Assembly (NCBI GenBank): GCA_020444475.1
Contig: JAHLKV010000002.1
Span: 62,001-126,000, forward strand
Length of the DNA: 64,000 nt
Direction of reading: 5' to 3'
From: a bacterium
GTDB lineage: Bacteria > Zixibacteria > MSB-5A5 > GN15 > FEB-12
In this document: positions 46,801-56,100 of the stretch, piece by piece
Layout: each line of letters begins with the position of its first letter
Position numbering within the stretch: position 1 is the first letter of the stretch
The notes under the pieces: generated by a model
Database searches by the model: none
What the model saw: the letters and a program-made list of their open reading frames with translations, nothing else
What the model was told of the DNA's origin: nothing
Program-made: the position numbers and the translations under genes

Positions 46801-46966
46801 TGCCGTGGGATTCAGTGAGAATCGTCACGGTCGGCGCCGTGAGATCGGGGAAGACGTCGACCGGCATATTGAGAGTTACGATCACACCGGACACAAGTAT
46901 GCCGAGTGCCGCAATGAGAACGATAAGCCGATTGCGCAAACTGGCCTGCATAAGTTTATCTAACAT
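43883..46966 (-). CDS. RND-family heavy-metal efflux permease (CzcA/CusA-like)
   Basis: 1027 aa, 12 predicted helices in the HME layout (1+6, large loop, 1+4). Typical motifs are FPDLTAPTVTI near the first periplasmic loop, IGVLVDDAIIYVENVYRR in TM4 with acidic proton-relay residues, and a second periplasmic loop between TM7 and TM8. Length is as expected for HME permeases. CzcA/CusA subtypes cannot be told apart safely, but the neighbouring proteins are His-rich, which fits transition-metal export. It is the last gene of the operon with the adaptor (46997) and outer-membrane channel (48582). Confidence 0.93.
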   Translation of the reverse strand: MLDKLMQASLRNRLIVLIAALGILVSGVIVTLNMPVDVFPDLTAPTVTILTESHGMAPEEVEKLVTFPIETVVNGASGVRRVRSNSIQGLSTVWVEFDWGVDIYIARQIVNEKLQIMRNTLPEGVDQPVLAPITSIMGEIMLVGLTADSTSPMELRTLADFTVARRIQSVPGVSQVLVYGGENQQYQVLVDPYKVAARDLTLNHVLKAVAESNINAIGGLFIDKGQEYLIRGLGRVRHLDELRRTVITTRDRVPVLIQDVAEVTVGPAFKLGTGSINNEDGVMLIIAKQPEANTLKLTEEILSTLDNLRPSLPQDITMHTEIFRQADFIETAINNVIHALRDGAILVTIILFLFLVNVRTTVISVLAIPLSLVVSFLTLKAFGMSVNTMTLGGMAIAIGVLVDDAIIYVENVYRRVRENAGQPPDQRKPFMEVVGRASSEIRSPIAMATFIVIVVFIPLFFLSGVEGRMLKPLGFAYAISILASLLVAVTVTPALSSYLLRNTEKMKHHGDSWLVRKLKLLYEPSLRFFLGRKGLIIVASGLLVVVAIAILPFFGRSFLPEFNEGTFNISLATVPGTSLEESHKLGKMVEGILLDNDAVVSTARRTGRTELDEHSLGSHAHELEVQIDLSKKSKQELLEELRAALTLVPGTNITIGQPISHRIDHMLSGTRAAIAVKLFGPDLYSLRRYAEQIKQEMEEVDGLVDLFVDQQTDVPQVRIQADRERMAMYGLRPADLDELIDVAFLGAKTSQIYEGDHRHDLVVRYAADYRGNLESIRKTLIDVPTGGAIPLEMVANIREERGPNYISRENVQRKIVVQANVADRDLRGAVEEIKAKVASNIDLPQGYFVEYGGQFESEEEATRTVTLLSIVSIIAILVVLYLEFGNFRQAILVMVNLPLALIGGIVSIFFTEGIISIASLVGFITLFGIAVRNGILMVSHYNYLMDEEGKSLFDAVVQGSMERLSPILMTAMTTSLALVPLALAADKPGSELQSPMAIVILGGLITATFLNLVVVPALFMKWGRRPV

Positions 46967-46996
46967 GAAATCACCTTCTTTCCGCCAATCTGCCGG

Positions 46997-48565
46997 TTAG
47001 TGGGCGTGCCCGTGGCCGATTTCGGCGCTGCTCGCAGCAAGCTTGACCTGATAGCCACCGGTCGTGACAACCCGCTCACCGGGAGCCAATCCATGCGTGA
47101 TCGCAACCCAGCCGTTGTAGTGAGGACCAACCTGCACAACTCTCTTCTCGAAGGACTCTCCCCCGGTCTGTACGAAGACGACATCAATGCCTTCGTCCTC
47201 ATAGACTGCGGTTTTCGGTACGGCAGTGGAGATAGTTCCGTCTGATGCATATAACTCTACGGGTGTCGACTCATGAACCCTGAGGCGGTTGGTTTGATTT
47301 GAAACCTCGAGAAGCACGGGAACGGTCCGGGTGACCGGATCAAACGCGCCGCCGGTGGTCAGCACTTTCATGTCACCGTCCGAAATGGCCCAGCCACCAC
47401 CGGGCCCATCGGCCTTGACATACGCGCCCACCGGCTGGCCGAGCGTGCGGAAGTCATTCTCATAGACATTGACGCGCAGCCACACCGTTTCCGGATCGAC
47501 AATGGCCATCAGCTTGTCCCCGGCGTTCACCCGCTGTCCCGGGCTCACCTGCCATTCGATGATTTTGCCGCTGATCGGCGCATGGAGCTCGAGCGTCCCG
47601 TTCTCTCCGCCGCCGGAAACGGACTCAAATCCGGCCTTCATCGCCAGGTACTCGTTCTGGACCTGCTCGAACTCGCGCTGCGATATAGCCTGACGTTCTT
47701 TCAGACGCTGGGCCCGTTCGTAGTCCCGCTTCGCCTGTTCGAATGCCAGTCGCGAAGATGCCCATCCCTGACCCTGCACGGGAGGAGTGATGGTTGCTAC
47801 CGTGGAACCCCGTCTCACCATCGATCCCGGCAGGGCCAGCCTGCCACTCTCGCCGACATGCACTATGCCATCCACCGGCGAAACGATCTCGACATAGGCG
47901 TTCGGACTGGGCAGCACATCTCCAATCGCCCACACGGCCCGTTTGACTTCGCGGGTATCGGTTTCGGCCGTGGCAAACGGGATCTTCCACTGCTGCTCCT
48001 TCAGAAAACTGATCTCATCGCCGCTTTCGACCTCTTCCGAATGAGGGATCTGATCGGCCGACGCGTACACGGCGAAGCCGGAGATGTTGAATGAGTCGCG
48101 TACTTCAGGGCCGTTGTACACGATCGCAAACTCGTGGGTACCGACATCGTGCAGTTCCACCGTCGGTGTGAATATCCCCTCGCGAAGCAGCTCGGTCTCG
48201 ACAACATGGTGTGCATGACCGTCGGAGGTCACGAATGTGAGTTTCACACCCCCCTCGCGGACAGGCTGGAAGCCGTCAAGAATGGTGAGGTGAATAATGA
48301 ACCGACCAGGTTGGTTGGCTGTCAGGACAGGATACTCCATGAACAGTTCCATCTTGTCGGTCCAGAGCGTGACAGCTCTCGACTCCCCTTCCTCTCCATC
48401 GTGTCCATGACCGTCACCTGCCTCTTCCCCGTGTTCGTGACCGTGCTCGGCCGCGGACTGCTGGGAATTCGCGGGCCCGTCCTCGCCGTGGTCATGCCCT
48501 TCGCCGCCATAGGCAAAAGAAGCACTGACCATGAGTAGCAATATCAGATGTCTCAGTGATTTCAT
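46997..48565 (-). CDS. RND efflux periplasmic adaptor with His-rich ends
   Basis: 522 aa from ATG 48565, where GAGGA gives a start signal; ATG 48580, one base past the channel gene stop, is the alternative. The signal peptide (HLILLLMVSASFAYG) is followed by a His/Asp/Glu-rich tract (GEGHDHGED, EHGHEHGEE, DGHGHDGEE) that may chelate metal. The adaptor core then shows barrel-sandwich and coiled-coil hairpin (FEQAKRDYERAQRLKERQAI) and beta-barrel parts (GRLALPGSMVRRGSTVATI, VSPGQRVNAGDKLMAIVD). The C-terminus ends IGHGHAH. It links the RND permease to the TolC-like channel. Confidence 0.92.
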   Translation of the reverse strand: MKSLRHLILLLMVSASFAYGGEGHDHGEDGPANSQQSAAEHGHEHGEEAGDGHGHDGEEGESRAVTLWTDKMELFMEYPVLTANQPGRFIIHLTILDGFQPVREGGVKLTFVTSDGHAHHVVETELLREGIFTPTVELHDVGTHEFAIVYNGPEVRDSFNISGFAVYASADQIPHSEEVESGDEISFLKEQQWKIPFATAETDTREVKRAVWAIGDVLPSPNAYVEIVSPVDGIVHVGESGRLALPGSMVRRGSTVATITPPVQGQGWASSRLAFEQAKRDYERAQRLKERQAISQREFEQVQNEYLAMKAGFESVSGGGENGTLELHAPISGKIIEWQVSPGQRVNAGDKLMAIVDPETVWLRVNVYENDFRTLGQPVGAYVKADGPGGGWAISDGDMKVLTTGGAFDPVTRTVPVLLEVSNQTNRLRVHESTPVELYASDGTISTAVPKTAVYEDEGIDVVFVQTGGESFEKRVVQVGPHYNGWVAITHGLAPGERVVTTGGYQVKLAASSAEIGHGHAH

Positions 48566-48581
48566 ACTTGTTGTCCTCATA

Positions 48582-49808
48582 TCAGAACCTGACCAGCGAG
48601 GCCCCTGTCAGGGCTTCGAGTTCAAAGAGATTCTCGAAATATCGAATGAGCTGATGGTAGTAGTCCTCCAGACCGGCTGTCTCAATCTGGATGGCGTTGA
48701 GCAACTCGCTGAGTGTCAACCAGCCCTCTTCATAGGAGTACAGCAGATTGTTGAGCGCCTCCAGGTCTTCCTCGAAGTGATCCGCAACCGTTGCCAGCAT
48801 GGTCTGCGATTCGGTGATCGATCTGGTGAGCGCCTTGACCTTTCCCGCCACCTGGTTACGGTAGAGGGCGGCTTCGTTCGCCGCGATATTGCTTTCTGCC
48901 TCAAACATACGGGCGTTGGCGCCGTTACGATTGAAGAGTGGCAGGCTCAGCGATACTCCCGCGACGTAACCATCATAATCGGGATCGATCTTTTTGTAAC
49001 CTCCGTAGAGGTTGAGCGAAGGTATGAAAGCCGCACGCTCGGCCGACGCCTGTTTTGTCAGCGCCTCATGCATGGTTACTTTGGCCCGTACCCGGGGCTG
49101 TGATTCGATCATCCCCACGTACTGACTGGCCGGTTGCAACTCGATCTTGTGGTAGTCCACAACAGTCGTGAGTATCAGGCTGTCGTCAGCGGCGAAACCC
49201 ATTGCGGCTCGCCAGAATGCCAGAGCTTCGCGCTGCTGCTGCGTGGCGCTTTGGTAGCTGGCGTTCAGCGAGATAACGGTCATCTGTATCAAATGCTCTT
49301 CGATACCGGAAAGGTGCCCCTCGGTGTGGCGCGAGGTCGCAACATGGGAAGCATCGGTGAGGATGCTCCGCAGTTGCTCCAGCCTTATCAAGTACTGCTG
49401 GTGTACCCGAGCCGCCACATACCCCGCCTTGAGATCGGCCAGGTGTTCGACTCTCTGGGCTTCGCGAAGCAGGGTCGCGCTGTGCACCCGCTCATTCCAG
49501 GCGGATCGCTTTTTGAGATACGCCCAGGGCATGGCGAATTGCTTGCCGATAGTTACCTGGTACTCTCTGGCCGGGTCGACGTCTTCAAGATCGTAACCGA
49601 TCTCGGGATTCGTCCATTGCAGGTTCTGATCCCGGTCGGCCAGTGTCCTGCTGAACTCATACTCGATGATCCTGCTGCCCGGAGACTGTGACCGGGCGAG
49701 GCTATCGAGTTCCTGGAAGGAGATACTGATGGTCTCCGCCCTTGCCGTTCCGATTGACACGCATAGGAACAGACAAAGACAGAGCACACACGCAGCTTTG
49801 GTAAGCAT
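48582..49808 (-). CDS. TolC-family outer-membrane efflux channel
   Basis: 408 aa. A signal peptide (CVLCLCLFLCVSIGTARA) precedes the two-repeat outer-membrane efflux fold, with long helices such as AALYRNQVAGKVKALTRSI and YEEGWLTLSELLNAIQIETA, and the strand GVSLSLPLFNRNG. It starts the three-gene pump operon immediately downstream of a His-rich gene and upstream of the adaptor. Confidence 0.92.
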   Translation of the reverse strand: MLTKAACVLCLCLFLCVSIGTARAETISISFQELDSLARSQSPGSRIIEYEFSRTLADRDQNLQWTNPEIGYDLEDVDPAREYQVTIGKQFAMPWAYLKKRSAWNERVHSATLLREAQRVEHLADLKAGYVAARVHQQYLIRLEQLRSILTDASHVATSRHTEGHLSGIEEHLIQMTVISLNASYQSATQQQREALAFWRAAMGFAADDSLILTTVVDYHKIELQPASQYVGMIESQPRVRAKVTMHEALTKQASAERAAFIPSLNLYGGYKKIDPDYDGYVAGVSLSLPLFNRNGANARMFEAESNIAANEAALYRNQVAGKVKALTRSITESQTMLATVADHFEEDLEALNNLLYSYEEGWLTLSELLNAIQIETAGLEDYYHQLIRYFENLFELEALTGASLVRF

Positions 49809-49862
49809 ACATGCATTCCTTATCTAAACGTTGTAGTTATTGCTGAGAGAGGCTGTGAAAGA

Positions 49863-50321
49863 CTACCCGAGAGCGGGCGGGCCGCGCGGATCGATTCCGT
49901 CAGGAACGGCGGAATCCGGCAGCGGTACTGAGGCAGTTCGACAATATCTCGGTGATGAAATCTGTGTAGGGTCGGTATCAAACTGAACCGAGATATAAGC
50001 GAATTCGATGTGACTGAGAATGCTGCTGGAGTGCGTCCGAATCAGGTGCCAGTCGACATGTTGCTCGAAGTCTTGATGATGGTGATGATTGTCGCCGGAC
50101 TCATGAGACGAATCATCATGACCATGTCCGTGATGTGAGTGGAACGGTTCAGCCTCAAACGGTTGAGTGCAGAGGTCAACAGGAGCGTCGTGATCGGCGT
50201 GGGCATGGTGGAAATGGACGTAGGGATAAACCTGGCTGAAATACAGTGCCAGCACAATCAGGCCAAGCCTGAGAACCCGGTTCATGTGAGTAGATTTGCT
50301 GTCCATGTGCGCGTCGACCAA
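49863..50321 (-). CDS. His-rich secreted protein, putative metal binder
   Basis: 152 aa from TTG 50321, which has GGAG four bases upstream. ATG codons at 50306 and 50285 are alternatives; the latter still leaves the signal VLRLGLIVLALYFSQVYPYV. The mature chain is dense in His (HFHHAHADHDAP, HSHHGHGHDDSSHESG, NHHHHQDFEQHVDWH) and otherwise simple. The gene precedes the pump operon by ~55 bp on the same strand. A periplasmic metal buffer or chaperone is inferred. It is not a recognised family. Confidence 0.72.
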   Translation of the reverse strand: MVDAHMDSKSTHMNRVLRLGLIVLALYFSQVYPYVHFHHAHADHDAPVDLCTQPFEAEPFHSHHGHGHDDSSHESGDNHHHHQDFEQHVDWHLIRTHSSSILSHIEFAYISVQFDTDPTQISSPRYCRTASVPLPDSAVPDGIDPRGPPALG

Positions 50322-50378
50322 TTTACTCCATTATCGGCAGTAATCAAGCACTTTTGTACCCCCACTTAGGCTTTTAAC

Positions 50379-50388
50379 CCCATATGGG
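50379..50388. promoter_or_regulatory. Palindrome CCCATATGGG in divergent metal promoter region
   Basis: A perfect 10-bp palindrome lies within AACCCCATATGGGATC, in the 271-bp gap between the pump operon and the divergent FmdE/DMT/ChrB genes. The C-run/AT/G-run layout is loosely like CsoR/RcnR-type metal-sensor operators. No such regulator gene lies in the window. Confidence 0.3.
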
Positions 50389-50592
50389 ATCGCTGGTTCC
50401 CCTATACCTGAGCACATTGCCAAGAAATCGGTTCTCAACTCAATTGCGCGAATCGTATATTGGAAGGCGTTTGGCAGCCTATTGACGGGCCGGGGGCCCC
50501 TGGGAAGATCAAGTATGTCTTCCTCTCATAAGAACTTGCCTCGGACGAACTGGAAACAGGCTGCATTTGTTTCATCGAACGAAAGGAACATA

Positions 50593-51147
50593 GTGATTAA
50601 CCGGAACGACAATCGGCTATCTGGTCCCCGAAGGGCGGCTGTTCTGACACTGATCGTCGCCATCGCAATCTCTCTGTTCTCAGCGGTCTTGGCAGGACCA
50701 GGCACGGCCTTCTATGAGTCTTTGGTGGAATTCCACGGCGACGCCTGCGCTGGGTCGGTCTTTGGTGCGCGACTCGGGTTTGCCGCAGAAGAAGCTATCG
50801 GCCAGCATGGCAAGCTCAAGGCTCAGTACTTCGACCTGTCCTGCCCTGTTGATGGCATCCAGCTCTCGACCGGGGCAACGTATGGCAACCGGGGGCTTGA
50901 GGTTCTGGACCAGGACGATCATCGGCTTATCCTGACTGATGCTGACTCCGGCAGGAAAGTCGAGGCGCGATTGACCGAGCAGGCGCTGGAGCACGGCCGA
51001 AGAATCCGCGAGATATCATCCAGCCTGCGAGCAATAGATGCTGGATCGGACGAGGCGGCAGCTCTCAAAAAGGAGAAAGAGTCCGCCCTGGATTGGCTGA
51101 GAACAGCGCCTGACTCATTGGTCGTAACCGTTCGGTCAATAGAGTAG
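50593..51147 (+). CDS. FmdE-domain exported protein
   Basis: 184 aa from GTG 50593, with AAGGA upstream. One hydrophobic segment (AVLTLIVAIAISLFSAVLA) acts as a signal or anchor. The FmdE-type domain has FHGDACAGSVFGARLG (a metal-binding His/Cys motif) and LSCPVDGIQLSTGATYGNRGL. A C-terminal helical extension completes the chain. FmdE domains were first described in tungsten formylmethanofuran dehydrogenase, but here the context is metal transport, so a metal-binding role is inferred. It starts the plus-strand operon, 8 bp before the transporter gene. Confidence 0.82.
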   Translation: MINRNDNRLSGPRRAAVLTLIVAIAISLFSAVLAGPGTAFYESLVEFHGDACAGSVFGARLGFAAEEAIGQHGKLKAQYFDLSCPVDGIQLSTGATYGNRGLEVLDQDDHRLILTDADSGRKVEARLTEQALEHGRRIREISSSLRAIDAGSDEAAALKKEKESALDWLRTAPDSLVVTVRSIE

Positions 51148-51155
51148 AGCGTGCG

Positions 51156-52208
51156 ATGAAATCCCGGCCAGCTTCGTCCTTCTCGGTATCGATCGCACTC
51201 CTGTCGGCTGCCTTGTTCGGCGCCGCCACCCCTGCCAGCAAGGCCCTGCTGAGCGATTTGTCTGCGTTTCAATTGGCCGGACTGCTCTATCTGGGAGCCG
51301 CCGCCGGTGTCCTGATCGTTTTGATGCGCAAACGCTCCTGGCGACCGCCGTGGAGAATGGACCGCAGAAACCGGAACCTTCTGCTCGGCGCTATAGGCTT
51401 CGGGGGGGTATCCGGGCCGGTGCTGTTACTTCTCGGATTGCAGTTGGCCTCCGCCGCATCGGTATCGATGTGGCTGAATCTGGAGATGGTCGCCACTGCG
51501 GTTCTCGGACGAATCTTCTTCCACGACCATTTGGGCCGATTCGGTTGGTTGGGCGTGGCCGGAATCGTCTTGTCCGGGGCGCTGCTTTCGGCCGGTGAAG
51601 GGATGGCTGGCGTCTGGGCTGGCCTGCTGGTAGCGGGGGCCTGCGTCAGCTGGGGACTGGACAACCACTTCACGGCGCTTATCGATGGCATTACACCTTC
51701 GCAGAGTACGTTCTGGAAAGGTATCGTTGCGGGAAGCGTGAATCTCCTGATCGGATTGTTTCTTCACAGCTACGATGCTTCGGCAGTTGTGACAATCGGA
51801 GCCCTGGTCGTAGGGGTGTTGTCGTACGGCGCAAGTATCACGCTGTACATCAGCGCCGCGCAAGGGCTCGGTGCGACCCGCGCCCAGATGTTTTTCGCGA
51901 GTGCACCGTTTTTCGGCGTGGCTCTATCGGCGATAGCACTGGGGGAAAGTATCTCGACTGTCCAGATTGTCTCCGCCTGCATTCTTGCGATATCGCTGAC
52001 AGTGCTCTTCCGGGACCAACATCACCATATGCACGTGCATCCCGAGACCACCCACGAGCATTCGCATCGCCACGACGACGACCATCACACGCATGAGCAT
52101 TTAGACCTTCCGGCGTCGACAAGACACTCGCATTGGCACGAGCACGAGACGATGGAACACGCCCATCCGCATTGGCCGGACTTGCACCATCGCCACAAGC
52201 ATGGGTAG
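51156..52208 (+). CDS. EamA/DMT-type transporter with His-rich C-terminal tail
   Basis: 350 aa with ten hydrophobic helices in two EamA repeats (~8-140 and ~150-285). Typical are LSAALFGAATPASKALL and LQLASAASVSMWLNLEMV. The last 64 residues hold 24 His, in runs such as DQHHHMHVH, EHSHRHDDDHH and HHRHKHG. DMT proteins export metabolites or take up ions. The tail, set among efflux genes, suggests a metal-cation exporter. It lies between FmdE-like (8 bp before) and ChrB-C (24 bp after) genes, most probably in one operon. Confidence 0.9.
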   Translation: MKSRPASSFSVSIALLSAALFGAATPASKALLSDLSAFQLAGLLYLGAAAGVLIVLMRKRSWRPPWRMDRRNRNLLLGAIGFGGVSGPVLLLLGLQLASAASVSMWLNLEMVATAVLGRIFFHDHLGRFGWLGVAGIVLSGALLSAGEGMAGVWAGLLVAGACVSWGLDNHFTALIDGITPSQSTFWKGIVAGSVNLLIGLFLHSYDASAVVTIGALVVGVLSYGASITLYISAAQGLGATRAQMFFASAPFFGVALSAIALGESISTVQIVSACILAISLTVLFRDQHHHMHVHPETTHEHSHRHDDDHHTHEHLDLPASTRHSHWHEHETMEHAHPHWPDLHHRHKHG

Positions 52209-52232
52209 CACTCAATCAATGGAGATATGTGA

Positions 52233-52712
52233 ATGAAATGGATCACTCGTTCCAAAGTGAAAGTGGACCGGGTGGCGTGCCCCTGGCTCATCAGGAACTT
52301 CGTCGACAAAAACGCTGAGTTCATTTTTGTATCGGCGGATCAAGTGATGACCGTAGCGAAGCAGCAGGACGCCATCCCGTTTGATGTACCCGGAGTGGCG
52401 TTAGGCCATCACGGCCGGGAATGCTCGTTCGAGGCAATTCTGAAACAATATCAGCTCACCGATGATCCGGCTCTTGTGCTGCTCGGCAAAATCGTTAACG
52501 GTGCGGACACGGACAACTCACTGTGGCATCAACCAGAGGGACCCGGCCTGAATGCAATCGCGGAGGGATTCCGCCATCTCGGGTACAAGGACGATCACGA
52601 GATCAACGCCGCCGAGTGGATAGTCTATGATGCGCTCTTCGCCTACTGTCAGGAGATGATTAGACGAAGCAAGCCCAATGGTGCTTTTGAAGAGGAAAAC
52701 CAAGGGTCCTAA
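52233..52712 (+). CDS. ChrB C-terminal domain protein
   Basis: 159 aa, a stand-alone ChrB_C-type domain: KVDRVACPWLIRNFVDKNAEF, PFDVPGVALGHHGRECSFEAIL, LLGKIVNGADTD. Full-length ChrB proteins are chromate-responsive regulators or resistance factors; here the N-terminal part is absent. It ends the plus-strand group. No ChrA transporter is visible, so chromate specificity is not established. Confidence 0.85.
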   Translation: MKWITRSKVKVDRVACPWLIRNFVDKNAEFIFVSADQVMTVAKQQDAIPFDVPGVALGHHGRECSFEAILKQYQLTDDPALVLLGKIVNGADTDNSLWHQPEGPGLNAIAEGFRHLGYKDDHEINAAEWIVYDALFAYCQEMIRRSKPNGAFEEENQGS

Positions 52713-53111
52713 AATGGATAGGGGGGTAGCCTTCGTAACTGTAAGTATCACAATTGATTACAAAAAAAGCGGGCTCTACGAGACGCATTCCGCAACTGGG
52801 TGATAGGAAATGCGGCCTGACCGGCAAGGGTAGTATCAACTCTGTCCGATCCACAGCGACCTTCATACTCACCGTTGGATGTCAAAGTGGCTGACTCGCC
52901 TCCAGGCGCTGGCGAACACTCAAGTACGGGCGATCAGGAAGGCGAATCGGCTCGTCTTGACTGCAGGAAACGGGCCACACTCCCGGCGCGGTCTTCGTAA
53001 CTCAGAAAAGAAGTTCGGCGTGGAACGGTACCCGGCAGAACTCTTCCAGGCAGCTGCGCGCGACCGGTCTCCAAAATAGTGCGATCCTGATGGCTACATT
53101 CGCCCTAAAGA
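52713..53111. other. Gene-free stretch holding the right island repeat
   Basis: About 400 bp lie between the ChrB-like gene and the sorting-domain gene. A 66-codon plus-strand frame (52879-53079) is basic and lacks a start signal, so I do not call it. The direct repeat copy at 52779-52802 is here. Confidence 0.5.
52779..52802. repeat. Right copy of 24-bp direct repeat flanking metal island
   Basis: Identical to 43777-43800, and 66 bp after the ChrB-like stop. The copies are in the same orientation, ~9 kb apart, and enclose all seven metal-related genes. Confidence 0.7.
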
Positions 53112-56100
53112 CTACTTCAGAAGGAGCATCTTCTTCCCCTTCGCGAAATCGTCGGAGGTTATGCGATAAAGATATACCCCCGAACCGACTGCGTGTCCGT
53201 TGTCATTCAGACCATCCCATGTGACCTGGTAGGCGCCTGGCGCTTTCTCTTCATCGACCAGAGTTCGCACCGATTGTCCCATGACGTTGAACACCTGAAT
53301 CAACACCCGTGAGTGCTTCGGCAAACTATAGGCTATGGTCGTCGTTGGATTAAATGGATTTGGGTAATTCTGTGACAACGTGAGTGCGCTCGGAAGCGGA
53401 CTGTTTGAATCATCATCCTGCGACTTGTACATGATATTGGGTGTCGAGAGAGGAATCACTCCCGCTGCTACCATGTCGCCGGAAAAGATGCGACTGAGAT
53501 TTATGGCCAGCATCACGTCGTCCGGATCACTGTTTAGATACTTATCGGCGAAGTAGGTAATCGCCTGACTGGCAGTGGCACCATCCACACTTACCACCGC
53601 TCTCTGGCTGAGACGAGCTGTGACTATATTGAACAGACAGGTCAGGAAGTACTTCCTCGTTTTGGCGGCGTTGCTGGCATCTGCAACATCGAACCACAGT
53701 GTGGCTACGTCATCGAAGGTCAGCGCTCGGGCTGGCGTTCCAGTATACGTTACGCCTTCGATCGCAACCTGATGTCCATCCACTCGGTCGTAGAAGTGAT
53801 CGAAGATGGCAATGCAGTAGCTGTTCACACTATCGCGGGTAATACCTGCGGACAGAATATTGCCATCCCGAATCGCCTGAAGCTGACGCTTCCACCACCA
53901 GAAATCAATAGTCGACCCGATGGCGAGATCCCGTAGACCATAATCAACCTGCACCCCCACACCGGCGATTGTGACAAGTACGATCGAGGGACTGACCGGC
54001 CCGAATCCGAGGGGCATTACCAGCTCGAGAATGTAGTCGTCGGGAGGGATTGCATCTATCATGTAACTACCTGATGCATCTGTGGTGGACGTCCGGTGCG
54101 GGTAACCGTCGGTATCGAGCAGATTCACGATAACGCCGGATAACGGTGCGGCATCGGCGCTTACAATGACCGTCCCGTACACCGAGCCGGCGGTGGCGAC
54201 TCCTTCTATTGTCAACATGCCGGAGTTGTTATCTTCGACGCATTCCGGGATCAGTCCATCCGGGTCCAGAAGTACCCAGATATGTCGCGGGATGGGATCC
54301 GCCATCACATATTGTACCTGGACCGTATCGGAGTGACCTCCTGTCAACTCCGGAATAATCTGATCAGCTCCGATTTGCTCCCCTCCTGCGTTCGGATCGC
54401 CGTCGAAGAACCGCACCACAATATTGGATACGGGTAGCGACCAGACATAGCTGTGAGCGATGGCCGAAAGCGTTACGGTCTCGCCGGGAAGTACCAGGGG
54501 GTTTGAAACTAGGACGTCCACGTTGGCCAGATACAAGTCGACTGACGGCGATATCAGTATCTTGACCACGACTGTGCACGCGGTGGAAGTGCAGGTCGTT
54601 GAAGCAGTAACGAGATATGAATAGACCCCCGACGTATCGGCACTGAAGGACAGCCTGTTGTTCGACCACGTGGCGCCTGTCACATCGACCTGGGTCTGAT
54701 TCACGATGGGGAGTGAGATTGACAGCAGCCCGGAGTGGCAGATCGTGAGGTCAATTGTATCCGGCGGACAGCTGATCGTGACTGCCGGATCGACAGACAC
54801 AACGACCGGAACGCTGCAGATGACGGTGTCGCCCGTACCAACTGCCGTCACCACGGGAATATACAGCCCAGCGGTGTCAACGTTGACACACAGTGTGTCG
54901 TTTTGCCAGGCGGCCCCGCTCACGGTGATGTCGGTGGCGTTCAGTATCTCGAGCGGAATACACACTTCGGTGGGGCCACACACCCGCACAGCAAGGGTGT
55001 CCGTCGGGCAGTCAATGGTTGCCGTCGGTTCGTCGTCTGCAATCACTTTGGCAAAATAGATACTGTACGGTCCGTTACCGGAGCTCCATATGACCGGGAT
55101 ATATGGCGAGCTGGTCGGCACATGAAAGCTGGTGTTCGGGTCCAGGTTGTAGGTATTGGCCGCTAAGTTGGACACCCGCACCGGATCAGTCCAGGTTTGT
55201 GTGTTCAGATTCCATTTTCGGTAATAGATCATCGAACTCGCAATGTCTGATGTAAGCTTTCGGGCATAGAAGATGTAGAGGTCATTGCCTCGGACAGTCG
55301 ATGTTGGGAGCCATTCGTTGTCCAGTGTCGTGCCGTACGATTCGATAATCTCGTGGTTCCAGGTTCCCGTGCCGTTGTTGAAGTTCTTCCAAACGTGGTG
55401 CAAACTCGAATCCAGTCCGAAAACGAGATGGAAAGTCGTGTCGTTGACCACGTTGTGGGTGAAGGCGCGTGTCTGCTTCATGTTGACGGGGAATATGGAA
55501 TGATCCGGTTTCGCCACGAACGACGTTCCGTCCCAAAGATAGTATTCGAGTCCCCTGCTATCGGCAAGGTGAAGGACTATCAGCGCCGGGTTGCCGCCAA
55601 CGTAAGGCATTGAGCCGATCCGCACCGACGTTGAATTGGTCGCATAGGCGGTTCCCTGGGTCCAACTGGCGCCTTCGTTGTCGGAATAATTGTAAAGGAC
55701 GTTTTCGCTCGGGCTGTCATAACTGAGACGGGTAAAGACCCAGATGCGGCCGGTGTTTTGAACCATGATGTTGGAACGATTGCGGCCGGTAGTTCCGGCC
55801 ATCGGTACCAGCGGACCACCGTCCGTATTGCTGTGAACCGGAGCGCTGAATTTGCGAAACGTGATACCGAGCCTGCCGGGCCAGGTCGCATATAAGTTCC
55901 CATTTCGACCGAACACCGACAGGTGCATGTCCAGGTATCCGGCAGGGTCAATCTGTATCGCGTTCGTGCTCCAGGTCTCGCCGCCGTCGCTGGTATACGA
56001 TATGTTGCTCAGCGCTCGGTTGCCGTTTATGTAACAGGCCCAGAACTGGTTTGGGTTGGTCTCACGCATGTAAGCTTTCCAGCGCGGGATGCCCAGTGTC

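Noticed and set aside
52879-53079. 66-codon plus-strand frame in the island-end spacer
   Set aside because: No ribosome-binding site; strongly basic composition suggests chance.
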